Assembly: GCA_964469905.1 (NCBI GenBank)
Contig: CAYXZW010000010.1
Coordinates: 6,749-70,748, forward strand
DNA: 64,000 nt
Source of the DNA: MVRV01 sp964469905
GTDB taxonomy: Bacteria; Desulfobacterota; Syntrophia; Syntrophales; Smithellaceae
Direction: 5' to 3'
A program made the translations under genes and the position numbers. Positions 50,631 through 59,902 of the stretch are shown here, one piece after another. The notes beneath the pieces were generated by a model. That model made no database searches and had not been told where the DNA came from. It saw only the letters and a list, made by a program, of their open reading frames with translations. Position 1 is the stretch's first letter. Each line of letters opens with the position of its first letter.

Positions 50631-51854
50631 TTATACTTTACGGCGAACCAGTCGCTTGCGAACCACTTTGACTCCCTGGGGATTGAGCGCCTGACGGTGC
50701 TGGCAGGTCGCCCGGGGGCAGCGCAGAATCGTCTGACCGGCCGTATCTGTTACTTCCACCAGAAAAGGATTTTTGCAGCGGGCGCAGGGAATATTATGCG
50801 GCTTTCCCCAACTGATGAAATTGCAGCTTTTGGATTCACAGGCATAAAAAACTTTACCGGCTCCGGTTGATTTTTCCTGCAGGATGCCTGTTTTGCAGAT
50901 AGGACAAACCAGCGCCAGTTCCTTTTCAAAGGCGGCGATTTTCTTGGCGATTTCATCATCTCCCTGATCGATCTCCTCCGTATTACTTTCCGCTGCAGCT
51001 GATTCTTCCACCCCTGCAGTGGCCATCTCTTCGGGAGGGGCGGCCTGTTTTTCCGCTTCCGCAATTGCTTTTTCCAGCTCAGCAATTTTCTGTTTCATCG
51101 CCGCCGCTTCTTCCCGGATTTTTCGCTCGCTGTCTGTTTCTTTATGAATATCGGCCGGAGCGTCTTTCTTTGCCGGCTCACTGACGGGTGCAGCAGGTTT
51201 CGGGGCGGCGGGCGCCGCCTTTGCCGGAGCTTCAGAGATAACATAATCGCGAATAATACGGCTACCGCTGCGGCTTGTTGTCGTATCCTTTTTTTCGGTA
51301 ACGGGGGCAGGTGTCTCGGCCCGGGGTTGGGGCGGCGGAGTAATTACCGGTATTTTCGGTTTGTGCGGAGCTACACCGTGATTATTCAAAGTCTGATCAA
51401 AACGGGAAAGCGCCGCTGCTATATCAGTGCGCCCGCTGTTAGCTTCTTCAATCGTCTGCCCGACATAAGCCAGTAAATTGATTCCCTGCATTTTGGGGAA
51501 AATACGGTTTAAAGTCCGGGCCGTTTCCTTGCAGTCCTGATAACCATGGATACGACCATCGGGCCGGGGATCGATGTATTTTTTCTGCACCAGTTCCTGC
51601 ATGGCCGCCTGAAAATGCTCATCCGCTTCAATCCCCGTTTCTTTAACTTCGGTCAGAAATTCGTCCATCATATATCTGTCCGACACTTCTGAAGTATAAT
51701 CGGACATTTCCAGTTCCCGTCCTCCAATCAGGATAAAAAATATAATATTATCAATCGTCAGAGGCAATCCACCGGGGGCATTTTTCGATCCGGTCAAACG
51801 CTCATAATGTCCGGCCAGAATCTGATTAAATTGATTTTTTACAATTTCTTCCAT
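50631..51854 (-). CDS. Zinc-ribbon protein with Pro/Ala linker, unknown function
   Basis: 407 residues in three parts. The N-terminal 140 residues are helical and folded (NNIIFFILIGGRELEMSDYT, MDEFLTEVKETGIEADEHF). The middle (about 165-300) is a low-complexity Pro/Ala/Glu-rich linker. The C-terminal 95 residues have two topoisomerase-type Cys4 zinc fingers: CPICKTGIL...CESKSC and CARCKNPFL...CPRATC, then a basic tail VRKRLVRRKV, which suggest nucleic-acid contact. The start at 51854 follows AAGGGGACGGTGT, so a GGGGACG motif serves as the ribosome site. It is divergent from the FGE-like protein gene at 52050. I do not recognise a named family. Confidence 0.8.
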   Translation of the reverse strand: MEEIVKNQFNQILAGHYERLTGSKNAPGGLPLTIDNIIFFILIGGRELEMSDYTSEVSDRYMMDEFLTEVKETGIEADEHFQAAMQELVQKKYIDPRPDGRIHGYQDCKETARTLNRIFPKMQGINLLAYVGQTIEEANSGRTDIAAALSRFDQTLNNHGVAPHKPKIPVITPPPQPRAETPAPVTEKKDTTTSRSGSRIIRDYVISEAPAKAAPAAPKPAAPVSEPAKKDAPADIHKETDSERKIREEAAAMKQKIAELEKAIAEAEKQAAPPEEMATAGVEESAAAESNTEEIDQGDDEIAKKIAAFEKELALVCPICKTGILQEKSTGAGKVFYACESKSCNFISWGKPHNIPCARCKNPFLVEVTDTAGQTILRCPRATCQHRQALNPQGVKVVRKRLVRRKV

Positions 51855-52049
51855 ACACCGTCCCCTTAATTAGTTGCGCGCCTTTATTGGCAGTATGCTC
51901 GGAAAAGCATGGACTCTATTATATTCTATTTCCCCCGGAAAAACCTTTTTGCTCATCATCGCGTTATTCTTATAATACTGTTCTCGATTAAAGTAAATAA
52001 TGTTATAATAAGTTTAGTCATTTTTCTTTCCAGCTCACAGGAGAACTCC
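51855..52049. other. Divergent promoter region, zinc-ribbon and FGE-like genes
   Basis: 195 AT-rich bases between two oppositely read genes; both promoters must lie here. It contains an inverted GGGGACG motif (51857-51868) and a CACAGGAGAAC ribosome site at 52036-52046. No convincing -35/-10 pair was identified. Confidence 0.4.
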
Positions 52050-54719
52050 GTGCCGGTAATTATCTCGCTAAAAAACATTGACGAAGCTATCGATAGCCTC
52101 AACTATAAAAGCGAAACCACTCTCAAAAGCAAGCTTATCCGTGCCGTCAGGAACTTTTACCCGGAGGAAAGCTCCGCGGAAACCATGACGTCTATCGATA
52201 CCGAGGAGCTGGTTAAATCCATCTGGGATACCGGAGATGATGCCGAGTTAATCAAAACCAAAAGAAAAAATTTCAGCTCCGTTAAATCCAGTGTCAACAG
52301 CGATCTGAAAAAACTTTATCAGGATGGGAAAAATCCTCAGGGAATTATCATCGGGCCGAGCAATATTTTTGATATTTCCGCTGATGTCAAAAATAAGGCC
52401 TTGTCGAGTATCGCCGATATTTTCCGGGAAAAAGGCATAGATACCGGCAGCAATATTAGCGAAATTCTTTCCGCTCTGAACGAAACACTGGCCGGTGCAC
52501 TGTCTTCAGCTAATGCCCAGGCCGCCCGGGAAGAAATCGACCGCTTGAAAAATCTGATCGGAGAGCTGACAGGGGAGCAAGACTTGCCGGTGGAGGAATT
52601 AAGCGGCATTGATAAAACCACTACTCAGAAGGAAATTACTGAAGTTCTTCCTGAAAAAGAAATGGGAAAAGCCCTGGCCGGCATCGACGATATTCTGAAA
52701 AATAAGGAAATTGATGCTCAGGCCAAGATGAATAAAATAATGGAGGCGGTAAAAGAGGTGCTGGCTGAAGCAATTTCCTCTGCCGGCCCGGAATTGGACT
52801 CTAAGGAAGCTGAGCAGATAAAAAATCTTTTCGGCAGCTTATCCGAAGCCCGGGAGCCGGCACTGGAGGAAGAAGGTATTACCGCCTCCGGCGAAATAAA
52901 CAAGATAACAGCCTCCGTAAAAGAGATGCTGGCTGATGCCCTCGCCGCCACTGGTGCCGACTTAAACAGTGAAGAAATTGAACGGATTAAAAATCTTTTT
53001 GGCGGGCTGGCAGAAAGCGTTAAATCAGCACTGAGCACCGGCCGGGGACTCGATGGAATTGGTATCGACTCCGGAACCGGGGAGGAAGCGGCAGTTGTGG
53101 AGACGGCCCCGGAAGGCGAAATCATTGAAGAGGTTGTGGAAGACGGTGCCGAAGAGATAGTCGAAGTTATAGAAGAAGTCGTTGCCGCTGAACCGGCTTT
53201 GGAAGCAGCTGCGGAAGAGTACTTACCCGATGCCGGAATTGAAGAAATCCCCGTCGAGCCGGATGCAGGGTCGGCAATAATTGAAGAAGAGACGGCAACT
53301 GAAGTGGTCGAAATCATCGAAGAAATGATCGGCGATGAGCTTACCGAACCGGCGGCAGAAGGCGAAATTACCGCCGAGACCGCCCTTAAGGATGATGGAT
53401 TGCCGGAAACCGGCATGGCCCCGGAAGAATCGGCCGTGATCCCGGATGGACAGACCCAAGACAAGGATTATGAAGAAATAATCGAAATAGATGATTCTGT
53501 TGCCTCACCGCAGGAAGCTCTGCCGGAAGCAGAAGTTGTGGAATCTTTACCGGAAGAAATCGTCGCCGAAGATACGATTGTCGAGGCCGCAGAAACATCC
53601 GCAGATTATATAACAGAGGAAACAACCGCCACGGATAAGTTGGAAGAAGTGCAAGAGGTCGAGGTTGTCGAAGAGATTGCGGGAGAAGAAGTTGTTGAAA
53701 TTCTGGAAGAGCCTCTAGCCGGTGAAGAAGGCATTCCGGGGCAAGACCAAACGGCAGGTGCCGCCGTGGAAGGCGACCTGCGCAACAGAGCAGAGATTTT
53801 AGCTGAGCTTGCCGCTGCCGCAGCGGCGCTCGAAAAAATTGGCCCGGATTTAAGCAACAGCATCTATTCGGAAGAAGAAATCAAGGAAAAAGCAAAATTT
53901 CTTTCCGAAGAATTTGACCGCTACCTCAGTGTCCGGGAAAAATTTTACAACCAGCATATCCTGATCAAGGGCGGCAAATATCGGGTCGGCGGAGCAAGCC
54001 GGGACAAAAACGAATTGGCGGAGCAAATTGTTGATTTGCGTGAATTTTACATCGGGAAATTTCCCGTCACTAATGCTCTTTTCGAGATTTTTGTGGAAAA
54101 GACCGGTTACATAACCACCGCCGAAAAAAATGGGTTTGGCCTGGTGTATATTCCCCGGATGCAAAAAGTAAAAAACGCCCTCACCGGTAACGAAAGTTTT
54201 ATCTGGAACAATCAACTGCAACATAAAAGAATGCCCGGGGCCTGCTGGTATCGTCCCAGCGGTCAGTCCAGCACGCTTTACGTGAAGAGAACACATCCGG
54301 TCGTGCAGGTCAGCCTGGAGGATGCCTGTGCCTTTGCTGCCTGGACCGGCAAGAGGATACCCACAGAGCAAGAATGGGAAGCGGCGGCGCGCACTTCCCG
54401 CAGCTATTTATACCCGTGGGGGAATAACTGGCAGGATGATGCCGGCAACCTGGAGAATAGTTTATTGGGAGATACGTCACCGGTAGATCAATATGTTAAA
54501 TTTGCCAACGAATATGAAGTAGCCGATACTCTGGGTAACGTTCTGGAATGGACGCTGGATCACTGGCGGGAGCCCGGGCCGGATGAGGAAAGCGAAGAAA
54601 CTTACGTTGTCAAAGGGGCAAGCTGGGCATCCGGAATCCCGGCTTCCTTAACTGATCGCCAACCGGTATATAAAGATATTTCTTCCAATATTCTGGGTTT
54701 CCGGTGCATTGCGATTTGA
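52050..54719 (+). CDS. Large acidic repeat protein with C-terminal FGE/sulfatase-modifying-factor-like domain
   Basis: 889 residues. GTG at 52050 is the start because CAGGAGA lies six bases before; a frame from 51909 adds an unlikely membrane-like leader. Residues 1-120: helical domain (SLKNIDEAIDSLNYKSETTL). Residues 125-335: three repeats of about 70 residues, each ending LSSxx...EEIxRxKNLFGxLxE. Residues 340-600: very acidic low-complexity region rich in EEVVE and EIIEE. Residues 650-889: FGE-like fold (GGKYRVGGASRDKNELAEQI, YIGKFPVTNALF, GKRIPTEQEWEAAARTSRSY, LGNVLEWTLDHW, LGFRCIAI). The active-site Cys pair of true FGEs is not evident, so it is probably a non-enzymatic ligand or structural domain. 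Confidence 0.85.
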   Translation: MPVIISLKNIDEAIDSLNYKSETTLKSKLIRAVRNFYPEESSAETMTSIDTEELVKSIWDTGDDAELIKTKRKNFSSVKSSVNSDLKKLYQDGKNPQGIIIGPSNIFDISADVKNKALSSIADIFREKGIDTGSNISEILSALNETLAGALSSANAQAAREEIDRLKNLIGELTGEQDLPVEELSGIDKTTTQKEITEVLPEKEMGKALAGIDDILKNKEIDAQAKMNKIMEAVKEVLAEAISSAGPELDSKEAEQIKNLFGSLSEAREPALEEEGITASGEINKITASVKEMLADALAATGADLNSEEIERIKNLFGGLAESVKSALSTGRGLDGIGIDSGTGEEAAVVETAPEGEIIEEVVEDGAEEIVEVIEEVVAAEPALEAAAEEYLPDAGIEEIPVEPDAGSAIIEEETATEVVEIIEEMIGDELTEPAAEGEITAETALKDDGLPETGMAPEESAVIPDGQTQDKDYEEIIEIDDSVASPQEALPEAEVVESLPEEIVAEDTIVEAAETSADYITEETTATDKLEEVQEVEVVEEIAGEEVVEILEEPLAGEEGIPGQDQTAGAAVEGDLRNRAEILAELAAAAAALEKIGPDLSNSIYSEEEIKEKAKFLSEEFDRYLSVREKFYNQHILIKGGKYRVGGASRDKNELAEQIVDLREFYIGKFPVTNALFEIFVEKTGYITTAEKNGFGLVYIPRMQKVKNALTGNESFIWNNQLQHKRMPGACWYRPSGQSSTLYVKRTHPVVQVSLEDACAFAAWTGKRIPTEQEWEAAARTSRSYLYPWGNNWQDDAGNLENSLLGDTSPVDQYVKFANEYEVADTLGNVLEWTLDHWREPGPDEESEETYVVKGASWASGIPASLTDRQPVYKDISSNILGFRCIAI

Positions 54720-54774
54720 TTAACAATCAGTTGAATAACTATTATGCTACACAATCATGATGCAGGAGGGACAA

Positions 54775-55728
54775 ATGACAAAGACCAATAACACTGGCCG
54801 GCGGGAATTTTTAAAAAAGGGGCTGTCGCTGGGCTTGGTTGCCGGCGGTTCGCTTATCCTGGGCAAAGCGGATTTACTATTGGCTAAAGATGCTCCGCAG
54901 GGGATGCCCGATCTTGTTGCGGTAAAAAACGGTGAACCGGATGTCATGTTCAAAAAGGCTATCGGGCTCATGGGGGGAATGGATAAGTTTGTCAAAAAAG
55001 GCCAGACGGTAGTGATCAAACCCAACATCGGCTTCCCCCGCTCACCGGAAGCCGGCGCTACTACCAACCCTCTCCTGGTCAAGGCTATTGTAGAGCATTG
55101 TTATCAGGCGGGTGCCAAAAAGGTTTATGTCTTCGACAACGTCGTCCTGCCTACATCCAGCAATGCCCGGAATTGTTATAAGCTCAGCGGTATCGAAGAG
55201 GCCGCCAAGTCTGCCGGCGCGCTGGTTGTTCCTGCCGATAATTTCAAGTACCTGGAAGTAAAAATACCGGGAGCCATAAAACTGAAGACAACCAGTGTCC
55301 ATGAACTGATCCTTAATTCCGATGTATTCATCAATGTTCCCGTTTTGAAGCATCATGGTTCCACCCAGCTTTCCATCGCCATGAAAAACTTGATGGGCGT
55401 CGTGAGCAATCGCATGGAATATCATCTAACCGGACTGGATCAATGTATTGCCGACTTTTGCCTGTTTTGTAAGCCCCATCTCAATATTGTCGATGCTTAC
55501 CGGGTTCTTATGAGTCATGGTCCTTCCGGGCCGCGCGACGGCAGTCCTCCGGTAATTGAAGTTAAAAAGACGCTGCTGATGTCCCGTGATATCGTTGCGG
55601 TGGATGCCGCGGCTGCAAAGATTTTCGGCAAAAACCCCGAGGACATAAAATACATCAAACTGGCACATGCCAAAAAAATCGGGAACATGAATCTGTCGGA
55701 GTTGAAAATTTTAACTTATGCCCTGTAA
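54775..55728 (+). CDS. DUF362-domain iron-sulfur-associated protein with Tat signal
   Basis: 317-residue exported protein. The twin-arginine signal RREFLKKGLSLGLVAGGSLI lies at residues 8-28. The start at 54775 follows CAGGAGGG; the longer in-frame reading from 54757 includes that site. The body is a DUF362 domain: VVIKPNIGFPRSPEAGATTN near 80, INVPVLKHHGSTQLSIAMKN near 188 and NIVDAYRVLMSHGPSGPRDG near 240, which in relatives sits beside ferredoxin domains. No Cys cluster motif is present. It is followed by a polyferredoxin gene 13 bases on, and the two probably form a redox unit at the outer face of the inner membrane. Confidence 0.87.
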   Translation: MTKTNNTGRREFLKKGLSLGLVAGGSLILGKADLLLAKDAPQGMPDLVAVKNGEPDVMFKKAIGLMGGMDKFVKKGQTVVIKPNIGFPRSPEAGATTNPLLVKAIVEHCYQAGAKKVYVFDNVVLPTSSNARNCYKLSGIEEAAKSAGALVVPADNFKYLEVKIPGAIKLKTTSVHELILNSDVFINVPVLKHHGSTQLSIAMKNLMGVVSNRMEYHLTGLDQCIADFCLFCKPHLNIVDAYRVLMSHGPSGPRDGSPPVIEVKKTLLMSRDIVAVDAAAAKIFGKNPEDIKYIKLAHAKKIGNMNLSELKILTYAL

Positions 55729-55741
55729 AGGAACTTAAGCA

Positions 55742-57277
55742 TTGAAGCTGGCTAAAATCCGTATTATTTTTTCCGCTCTTCTTTTCATTTTGTTTTTGCT
55801 GTTGTTTTTCGGAGGAGAAAAGCCGGCTTTATTTTTATCTTCCTTTTTATTTGCCGGACAATTTGTTCCCGCCTTAATTCATCTCTGCACAAAGCCGGAA
55901 ATATTATTTGCATTGGGATTGATTTTTCTTCTCGTTCTTAGCCTGATCTTCGGTCGACTATACTGCTCGTTTCTTTGCCCGCTGGGAACGCTCCAGGATA
56001 TTTTCATTGCCTTGTCGGGCAAAACAGGCCATCGCCGCAACCATTCCTTCCGGAAGCCGCAAAATTGGATACGCTACTCTGTTCTGATCTTTACGCTTTT
56101 AACTGCCGCTTGCGGAATAATGTCGCTTATCAATTTACTTGACCCTTATAGTATTTTTGCCCGGACAATGACTCATCTTCTGGAACCGCTAGCTGTCTGG
56201 GCTTACAATGCTGCGATCGGCTTATTACATATTTTTGATATTTATGTTTTTGACAAAAAACTTCCCTCTGTTCCCCCGGTTATTTTGAGTGTTACTTTAG
56301 GATTTATTTTGATTATTGGAGGCATGTCGGTTTCGTCCGGCAGGCTTTACTGCAATACATTATGCCCGGTAGGAACGCTGCTGGGGCTGATATCACGAAT
56401 ATCGTTTTTCCAACTGGCGCTGAACAGGACTACGTGTAATTCCTGCGGCCGGTGTGCAAATGTCTGCAAAGCCGGTTGTATCAACACGCAAGAAATGACC
56501 ATCGATCAAAGCCGGTGCGTTAACTGCTTTAACTGTCTGGAAGCATGTCCCCAATCATCAATTTGCTATTCTTCCTCCTGGGGAAAACTTCGGCCAAGCA
56601 ACTGGTCACCGGCCCGGCGGGGATTTCTTGCCGGTACTGCCGCAGCGGCAGGCTCCATATTTTTGCTGCTGAACTGGCCTATCCGTTTGGCCGTCGGCAC
56701 CGCCGGCACTAAAACAAATGCCCCGATTACACCTCCCGGATCAGTTAGTCGGGATCATTTCACGAATGCCTGCACGGCTTGCCACTTGTGCATCAGCGCC
56801 TGCCCGACAAAAGTTATTACTCCCGCCCTGCTGGAATACGGTGTTGCGGGGATAATGCAGCCGCGGATGAATTATGCGGAAAGTTATTGCGATTATGAAT
56901 GCAATATCTGCGGCAGGATTTGTCCGACCGGCGCAATTTTGCCTCTGGCACTGGAAGAAAAAAAGTTCACGCAGATTGGCGAGGCCGATTTAATTCAGGA
57001 CAGATGCATCGTCTATATTAATAACGAAAACTGCGGCGCTTGCGGCGAGGTTTGCCCGACCCATACAATTTCTTTCGTTAACAAGAATAACATCCTCTAT
57101 CCCGAAACGGATGTCCAATATTGTATCGGCTGCGGAGCTTGTGAAAAAGTCTGCCCGACCGCTCCTAAATCGATCATTGTCAATGCCCGGCAGCAGCATC
57201 AGAGGGCCGCCAAATATTCACCTCTAAAACAGGAGATTCAGAAAAAACCCCCTGCTGATAAAGGCTTTCCGTTTTAA
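55742..57277 (+). CDS. NapH/NosR-like membrane polyferredoxin
   Basis: 511-residue membrane iron-sulfur protein with a TTG start after AAAGGAAC. Residues 1-215 hold about five hydrophobic segments and two CxxxCP motifs (LYCSFLCPLGTL, LYCNTLCPVGTLLG) typical of NapH/NosR/PceC. Then come ferredoxin motifs: CNSCGRCANVC near 237, CVNCFNCLEACP near 262, CTACHLCISACP near 345, CNICGRICP near 385, CGACGEVCP near 430 and CIGCGACEKVCP near 460. Between motif two and three is an internal twin-arginine-like RRGFLAGTAAAAGSIFLLL, suggesting a fusion of a NapH-like part and an exported ferredoxin part. It shares the DUF362 transcript. Its TAA overlaps the stop of the convergent hydrolase gene. Confidence 0.88.
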   Translation: MKLAKIRIIFSALLFILFLLLFFGGEKPALFLSSFLFAGQFVPALIHLCTKPEILFALGLIFLLVLSLIFGRLYCSFLCPLGTLQDIFIALSGKTGHRRNHSFRKPQNWIRYSVLIFTLLTAACGIMSLINLLDPYSIFARTMTHLLEPLAVWAYNAAIGLLHIFDIYVFDKKLPSVPPVILSVTLGFILIIGGMSVSSGRLYCNTLCPVGTLLGLISRISFFQLALNRTTCNSCGRCANVCKAGCINTQEMTIDQSRCVNCFNCLEACPQSSICYSSSWGKLRPSNWSPARRGFLAGTAAAAGSIFLLLNWPIRLAVGTAGTKTNAPITPPGSVSRDHFTNACTACHLCISACPTKVITPALLEYGVAGIMQPRMNYAESYCDYECNICGRICPTGAILPLALEEKKFTQIGEADLIQDRCIVYINNENCGACGEVCPTHTISFVNKNNILYPETDVQYCIGCGACEKVCPTAPKSIIVNARQQHQRAAKYSPLKQEIQKKPPADKGFPF

Positions 57278-58194
57278 TTTACACCTTTTATAAAAGCCAA
57301 ATAGGCATCAGCCGTTTCCTGCGGCTTTTCAATCATCGGGACATGCCCGCAATCCTTGATGATAACCGTCTTGGAATTTTTCAGCCCTTTTTCAAACACG
57401 GGTACACTGGAAACATCAAGAATTTTATCCTGATCGCCCCAGAGAATTAAGGCGGGGGCTTTTATATTCGGCAGCTCTTTTTCGAGCGATAGAAAATCCG
57501 GACCGATTTCTTTGAGCTCTTTTTCATAAAACTGGCGATTAGCTAAAGCGGTCTTGGTCATTACTTTCTGAAGCGGATACGGCAAACTGGGCGGTTTGAC
57601 AAAAGCCAGAGACATTAAGCGGGGCATATCGTTTCCGTCTTTTAGTACCAGCGGATTTTCGCCTTTTTCCATCATTTTTCTTACTACACTATTCTCCAAA
57701 GACTTAACCCCGCCGGCGTCAAACAGACCAACGCTGATAATTTCATCAGGATAGCGCACAGCATAAGTCCCGGCGAAAAAGCCACCCATGGAATTGCCGG
57801 CAATATGAAATTTTTTGAGTCCCAGTGCCCGGGCAAATTTATGCAACCGCGACATCTGGTTGGATAAATCGTAGGAAGCCTGCTCGATCATGGAACTTTC
57901 TCCATAGCCGGGGATATCGGGTATCACCACATGGTAATCTTTGGTTAGATAAGGTGCCAATTTCAGCCAGTTGTCTTTATTGGCGGTATAGCCGTGCAAA
58001 AGGACTATTGTCGGTCCTTTGCCACCCTCCAGATAAACTATATTATGATCATCGATTTTGATCATTTTTTTAGTCAGCCCGGCCTGACCTCTGGCGGCAT
58101 TGATCATTAAGTCTGCCACTTTTTCCGGGAAGGCATAATAACCGGCAACCAGGGCTGCGATAATTACTAATATTCCAATCAAGACCTTTTTCAT
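57274..58194 (-). CDS. Alpha/beta hydrolase with N-terminal membrane anchor
   Basis: 306-residue hydrolase. Residues 1-22 (VLIGILVIIAALVAGYYAF) form a signal anchor, so the enzyme probably faces the periplasm. IVLLHGYTANKDNW near 62, nucleophile GNSMGGFFAG near 135, DQDKILDVSS near 250 and the His in DCGHVPMIEKP near 280 are as expected for esterases and lipases. The GGAGGG site precedes ATG at 58194. Its stop overlaps that of the polyferredoxin gene (TTAA). The gene stands alone on the minus strand. Confidence 0.88.
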   Translation of the reverse strand: MKKVLIGILVIIAALVAGYYAFPEKVADLMINAARGQAGLTKKMIKIDDHNIVYLEGGKGPTIVLLHGYTANKDNWLKLAPYLTKDYHVVIPDIPGYGESSMIEQASYDLSNQMSRLHKFARALGLKKFHIAGNSMGGFFAGTYAVRYPDEIISVGLFDAGGVKSLENSVVRKMMEKGENPLVLKDGNDMPRLMSLAFVKPPSLPYPLQKVMTKTALANRQFYEKELKEIGPDFLSLEKELPNIKAPALILWGDQDKILDVSSVPVFEKGLKNSKTVIIKDCGHVPMIEKPQETADAYLAFIKGVN

Positions 58195-58231
58195 GTTGAC
58201 ACCCTCCCTGTTCTCCCTATATAGGGTTCAT

Positions 58232-58298
58232 TAGGCTGAAGGTTCAAGTTGAAGGAATCAGAAATATTATTCTTGTTGAGCCTTCAGTCTTCGGCCTA
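58232..58298. repeat. Imperfect inverted repeat between hydrolase and DedA genes
   Basis: TAGGCTGAAG (58232-58241) and CTTCGGCCTA (58289-58298), nine of ten complementary, with the one mismatch a wobble pair. It lies in the divergent region, so both promoters may overlap it. Confidence 0.4.
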
Positions 58299-58329
58299 AA
58301 TACTTTGGTTTCACTTATAGCATTAATTT

Positions 58330-58989
58330 ATGGACATTATCATCTATTTTATTGATTTCTTCGTGCACCTGGACAAATACCTGCCAATTATTATTAAGAG
58401 TTTTGGCGTTTGGGCTTACGTCATTGTGTTTCTCGTTATCTTTTGTGAAACGGGCCTTGTTGTTACGCCGATTCTTCCCGGTGATTCTCTGCTTTTTGCA
58501 CTGGGCAGCTTTGCCGCACTGGGTGCCCTGAATATTGAAATACTGCTAATTTCCCTTTGTATCGCGGCGATTGCCGGTGACACCGTTAATTATTCCATCG
58601 GCCATTTTATCGGCCCCAAGGTTTTCCATTATGAAGACAGCCGCTTTTTCAAGAAAGAATATCTACAGCGGACCCATCAATTTTACGAAAAGCATGGCGG
58701 CAAGACCATAATCATCGCCCGCTTTATGCCTATTATTCGAACTTTTGCCCCGTTTGTCGCCGGCATCGGTGCGATGACCTATTCCAAATTCATCTTATAT
58801 AATATAACCGGCGGCATTGTCTGGGTTTGCCTCTTCCTCCTGGGCGGCTATTTCTTCGGTAATATACCTGCGGTAAAAAATAATTTTACATTGGTAATTA
58901 TTGTTATTGTCATCTTGTCCGTTCTGCCCGGTTTTATCGAGTATTGGCGGCAGAGGCGCATTGCGGTTAGGGAAAATAACGGAAAGTAG
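58330..58989 (+). CDS. DedA-family membrane protein
   Basis: 219-residue membrane protein of the DedA/SNARE-associated family, recently tied to recycling of the undecaprenyl-phosphate lipid carrier. Motifs: GLVVTPILPGDSLLFALGS near residue 45, GDTVNYSIGHFIGPKVF near 85, and RFMPIIRTFAPFVAGIGAM near 138 with the conserved Arg. There are about five hydrophobic segments. No strong ribosome site is visible (ATTTATG). The next gene begins 16 bases later, so the pair is likely co-transcribed. Confidence 0.92.
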   Translation: MDIIIYFIDFFVHLDKYLPIIIKSFGVWAYVIVFLVIFCETGLVVTPILPGDSLLFALGSFAALGALNIEILLISLCIAAIAGDTVNYSIGHFIGPKVFHYEDSRFFKKEYLQRTHQFYEKHGGKTIIIARFMPIIRTFAPFVAGIGAMTYSKFILYNITGGIVWVCLFLLGGYFFGNIPAVKNNFTLVIIVIVILSVLPGFIEYWRQRRIAVRENNGK

Positions 58990-59005
58990 ATTTGCAGGGC
59001 CAATT

Positions 59006-59902
59006 ATGAAAAAGAAAATTATACCGATTATTGCCATCTTCCTGTTGATCCTGCTTGTGGCGGCAGCCTCCGCTGAGGCCAAGAAGATCATTAAAATCGG
59101 CGGCGATGTCACGGTGGAGAGAGATCAAAAAGTGGATACCGTCATTGATATCGGCGGACAGGTAACGGTTAATGGCCTGGTCGAGCGGAATGTCATTGTT
59201 GTCGGCGGTTCTGTTGTTCTTGCCACCGACTCTGTAGTGCGCGGCGATGTTGTTTGCGCCGGAGGAGTTATCGTTAAAGGCAGCGGTGCGCAAGTCTTCG
59301 GCGATATCACCGAAATAAACTGGATAAATATTTCCAATGCTTTTTCTTCCGCCCTGCGCGGGGAAATCGAAGGTTGGTCATTGATTTTAAATATTATTTC
59401 TTTATGCTTTTTTGCCGTTATCTTTATTATCTCCCTGCTGGTAACAGTTTTTATTCCCCGGCCGGTGATTGCTGTCGCCCGGGAAATCGAAAGCTATAAA
59501 GTAAAATCTTTTTTCTGGGGATTGGCTGCAACGCTGATGATGGCGCCTTTCTTCATGCTGCTGGTAATTTCCATTATCGGCATTACCCTGATTCCCCTGG
59601 TCTTTACTTTGCTGCTTCTGGCATTCATCCTTGGCTATATTGCTGCGGGAAAAATTTTTGGCGATTATATTTTAGTAAAAATATTGCACAGACAAACGAA
59701 ATCACTGACCGGTGCAACGATTTTGGGTTTAATTTTGCTGTGGCTGATCGGTTGGATACCTTATGTGGGCTTACTTGTTAAAGTCTGCGCCCTGACCTTT
59801 GGCTTGGGTGGTGTTTTTCTCGCTTTATTCAACCGCCGCTGGCAATCGGTTGCTCCACCTCCACCCGTTACTGAAGAACCGGTTAAGCCGACGATGGAAT
59901 AA
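59006..59902 (+). CDS. Beta-helix (bactofilin-like) domain protein with four membrane segments
   Basis: 298 residues. ATG at 59006 opens a signal peptide (KKKIIPIIAIFLLILLVAAA). Residues 30-110 are short repeats on a hydrophobic/polar rhythm (VIDIGGQVTVNGLVERNVIV, VGGSVVLATDSVVRGDVVCA), like a right-handed beta-helix of polymer-forming cytoskeletal proteins. Residues 125-275 hold four hydrophobic segments, then a Pro-rich tail (APPPPVTEEPVKP). The longer frame from 58901 overlaps the DedA gene and is rejected. I infer an exported beta-helix on a membrane base; no precise role is known. It lies 16 bases after the DedA gene. Confidence 0.85.
   Translation: MKKKIIPIIAIFLLILLVAAASAEAKKIIKIGGDVTVERDQKVDTVIDIGGQVTVNGLVERNVIVVGGSVVLATDSVVRGDVVCAGGVIVKGSGAQVFGDITEINWINISNAFSSALRGEIEGWSLILNIISLCFFAVIFIISLLVTVFIPRPVIAVAREIESYKVKSFFWGLAATLMMAPFFMLLVISIIGITLIPLVFTLLLLAFILGYIAAGKIFGDYILVKILHRQTKSLTGATILGLILLWLIGWIPYVGLLVKVCALTFGLGGVFLALFNRRWQSVAPPPPVTEEPVKPTME

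Noticed and set aside
51909..52049. N-terminal extension of the FGE-like protein to 51909
   Set aside because: The extension has no ribosome site and reads like random hydrophobic sequence; the GTG at 52050 has a good site.
52718..53464. 248-codon minus-strand Ser-rich ORF
   Set aside because: Arises from the complement of Glu/Ala-rich codons of the acidic repeat protein; a composition artefact.
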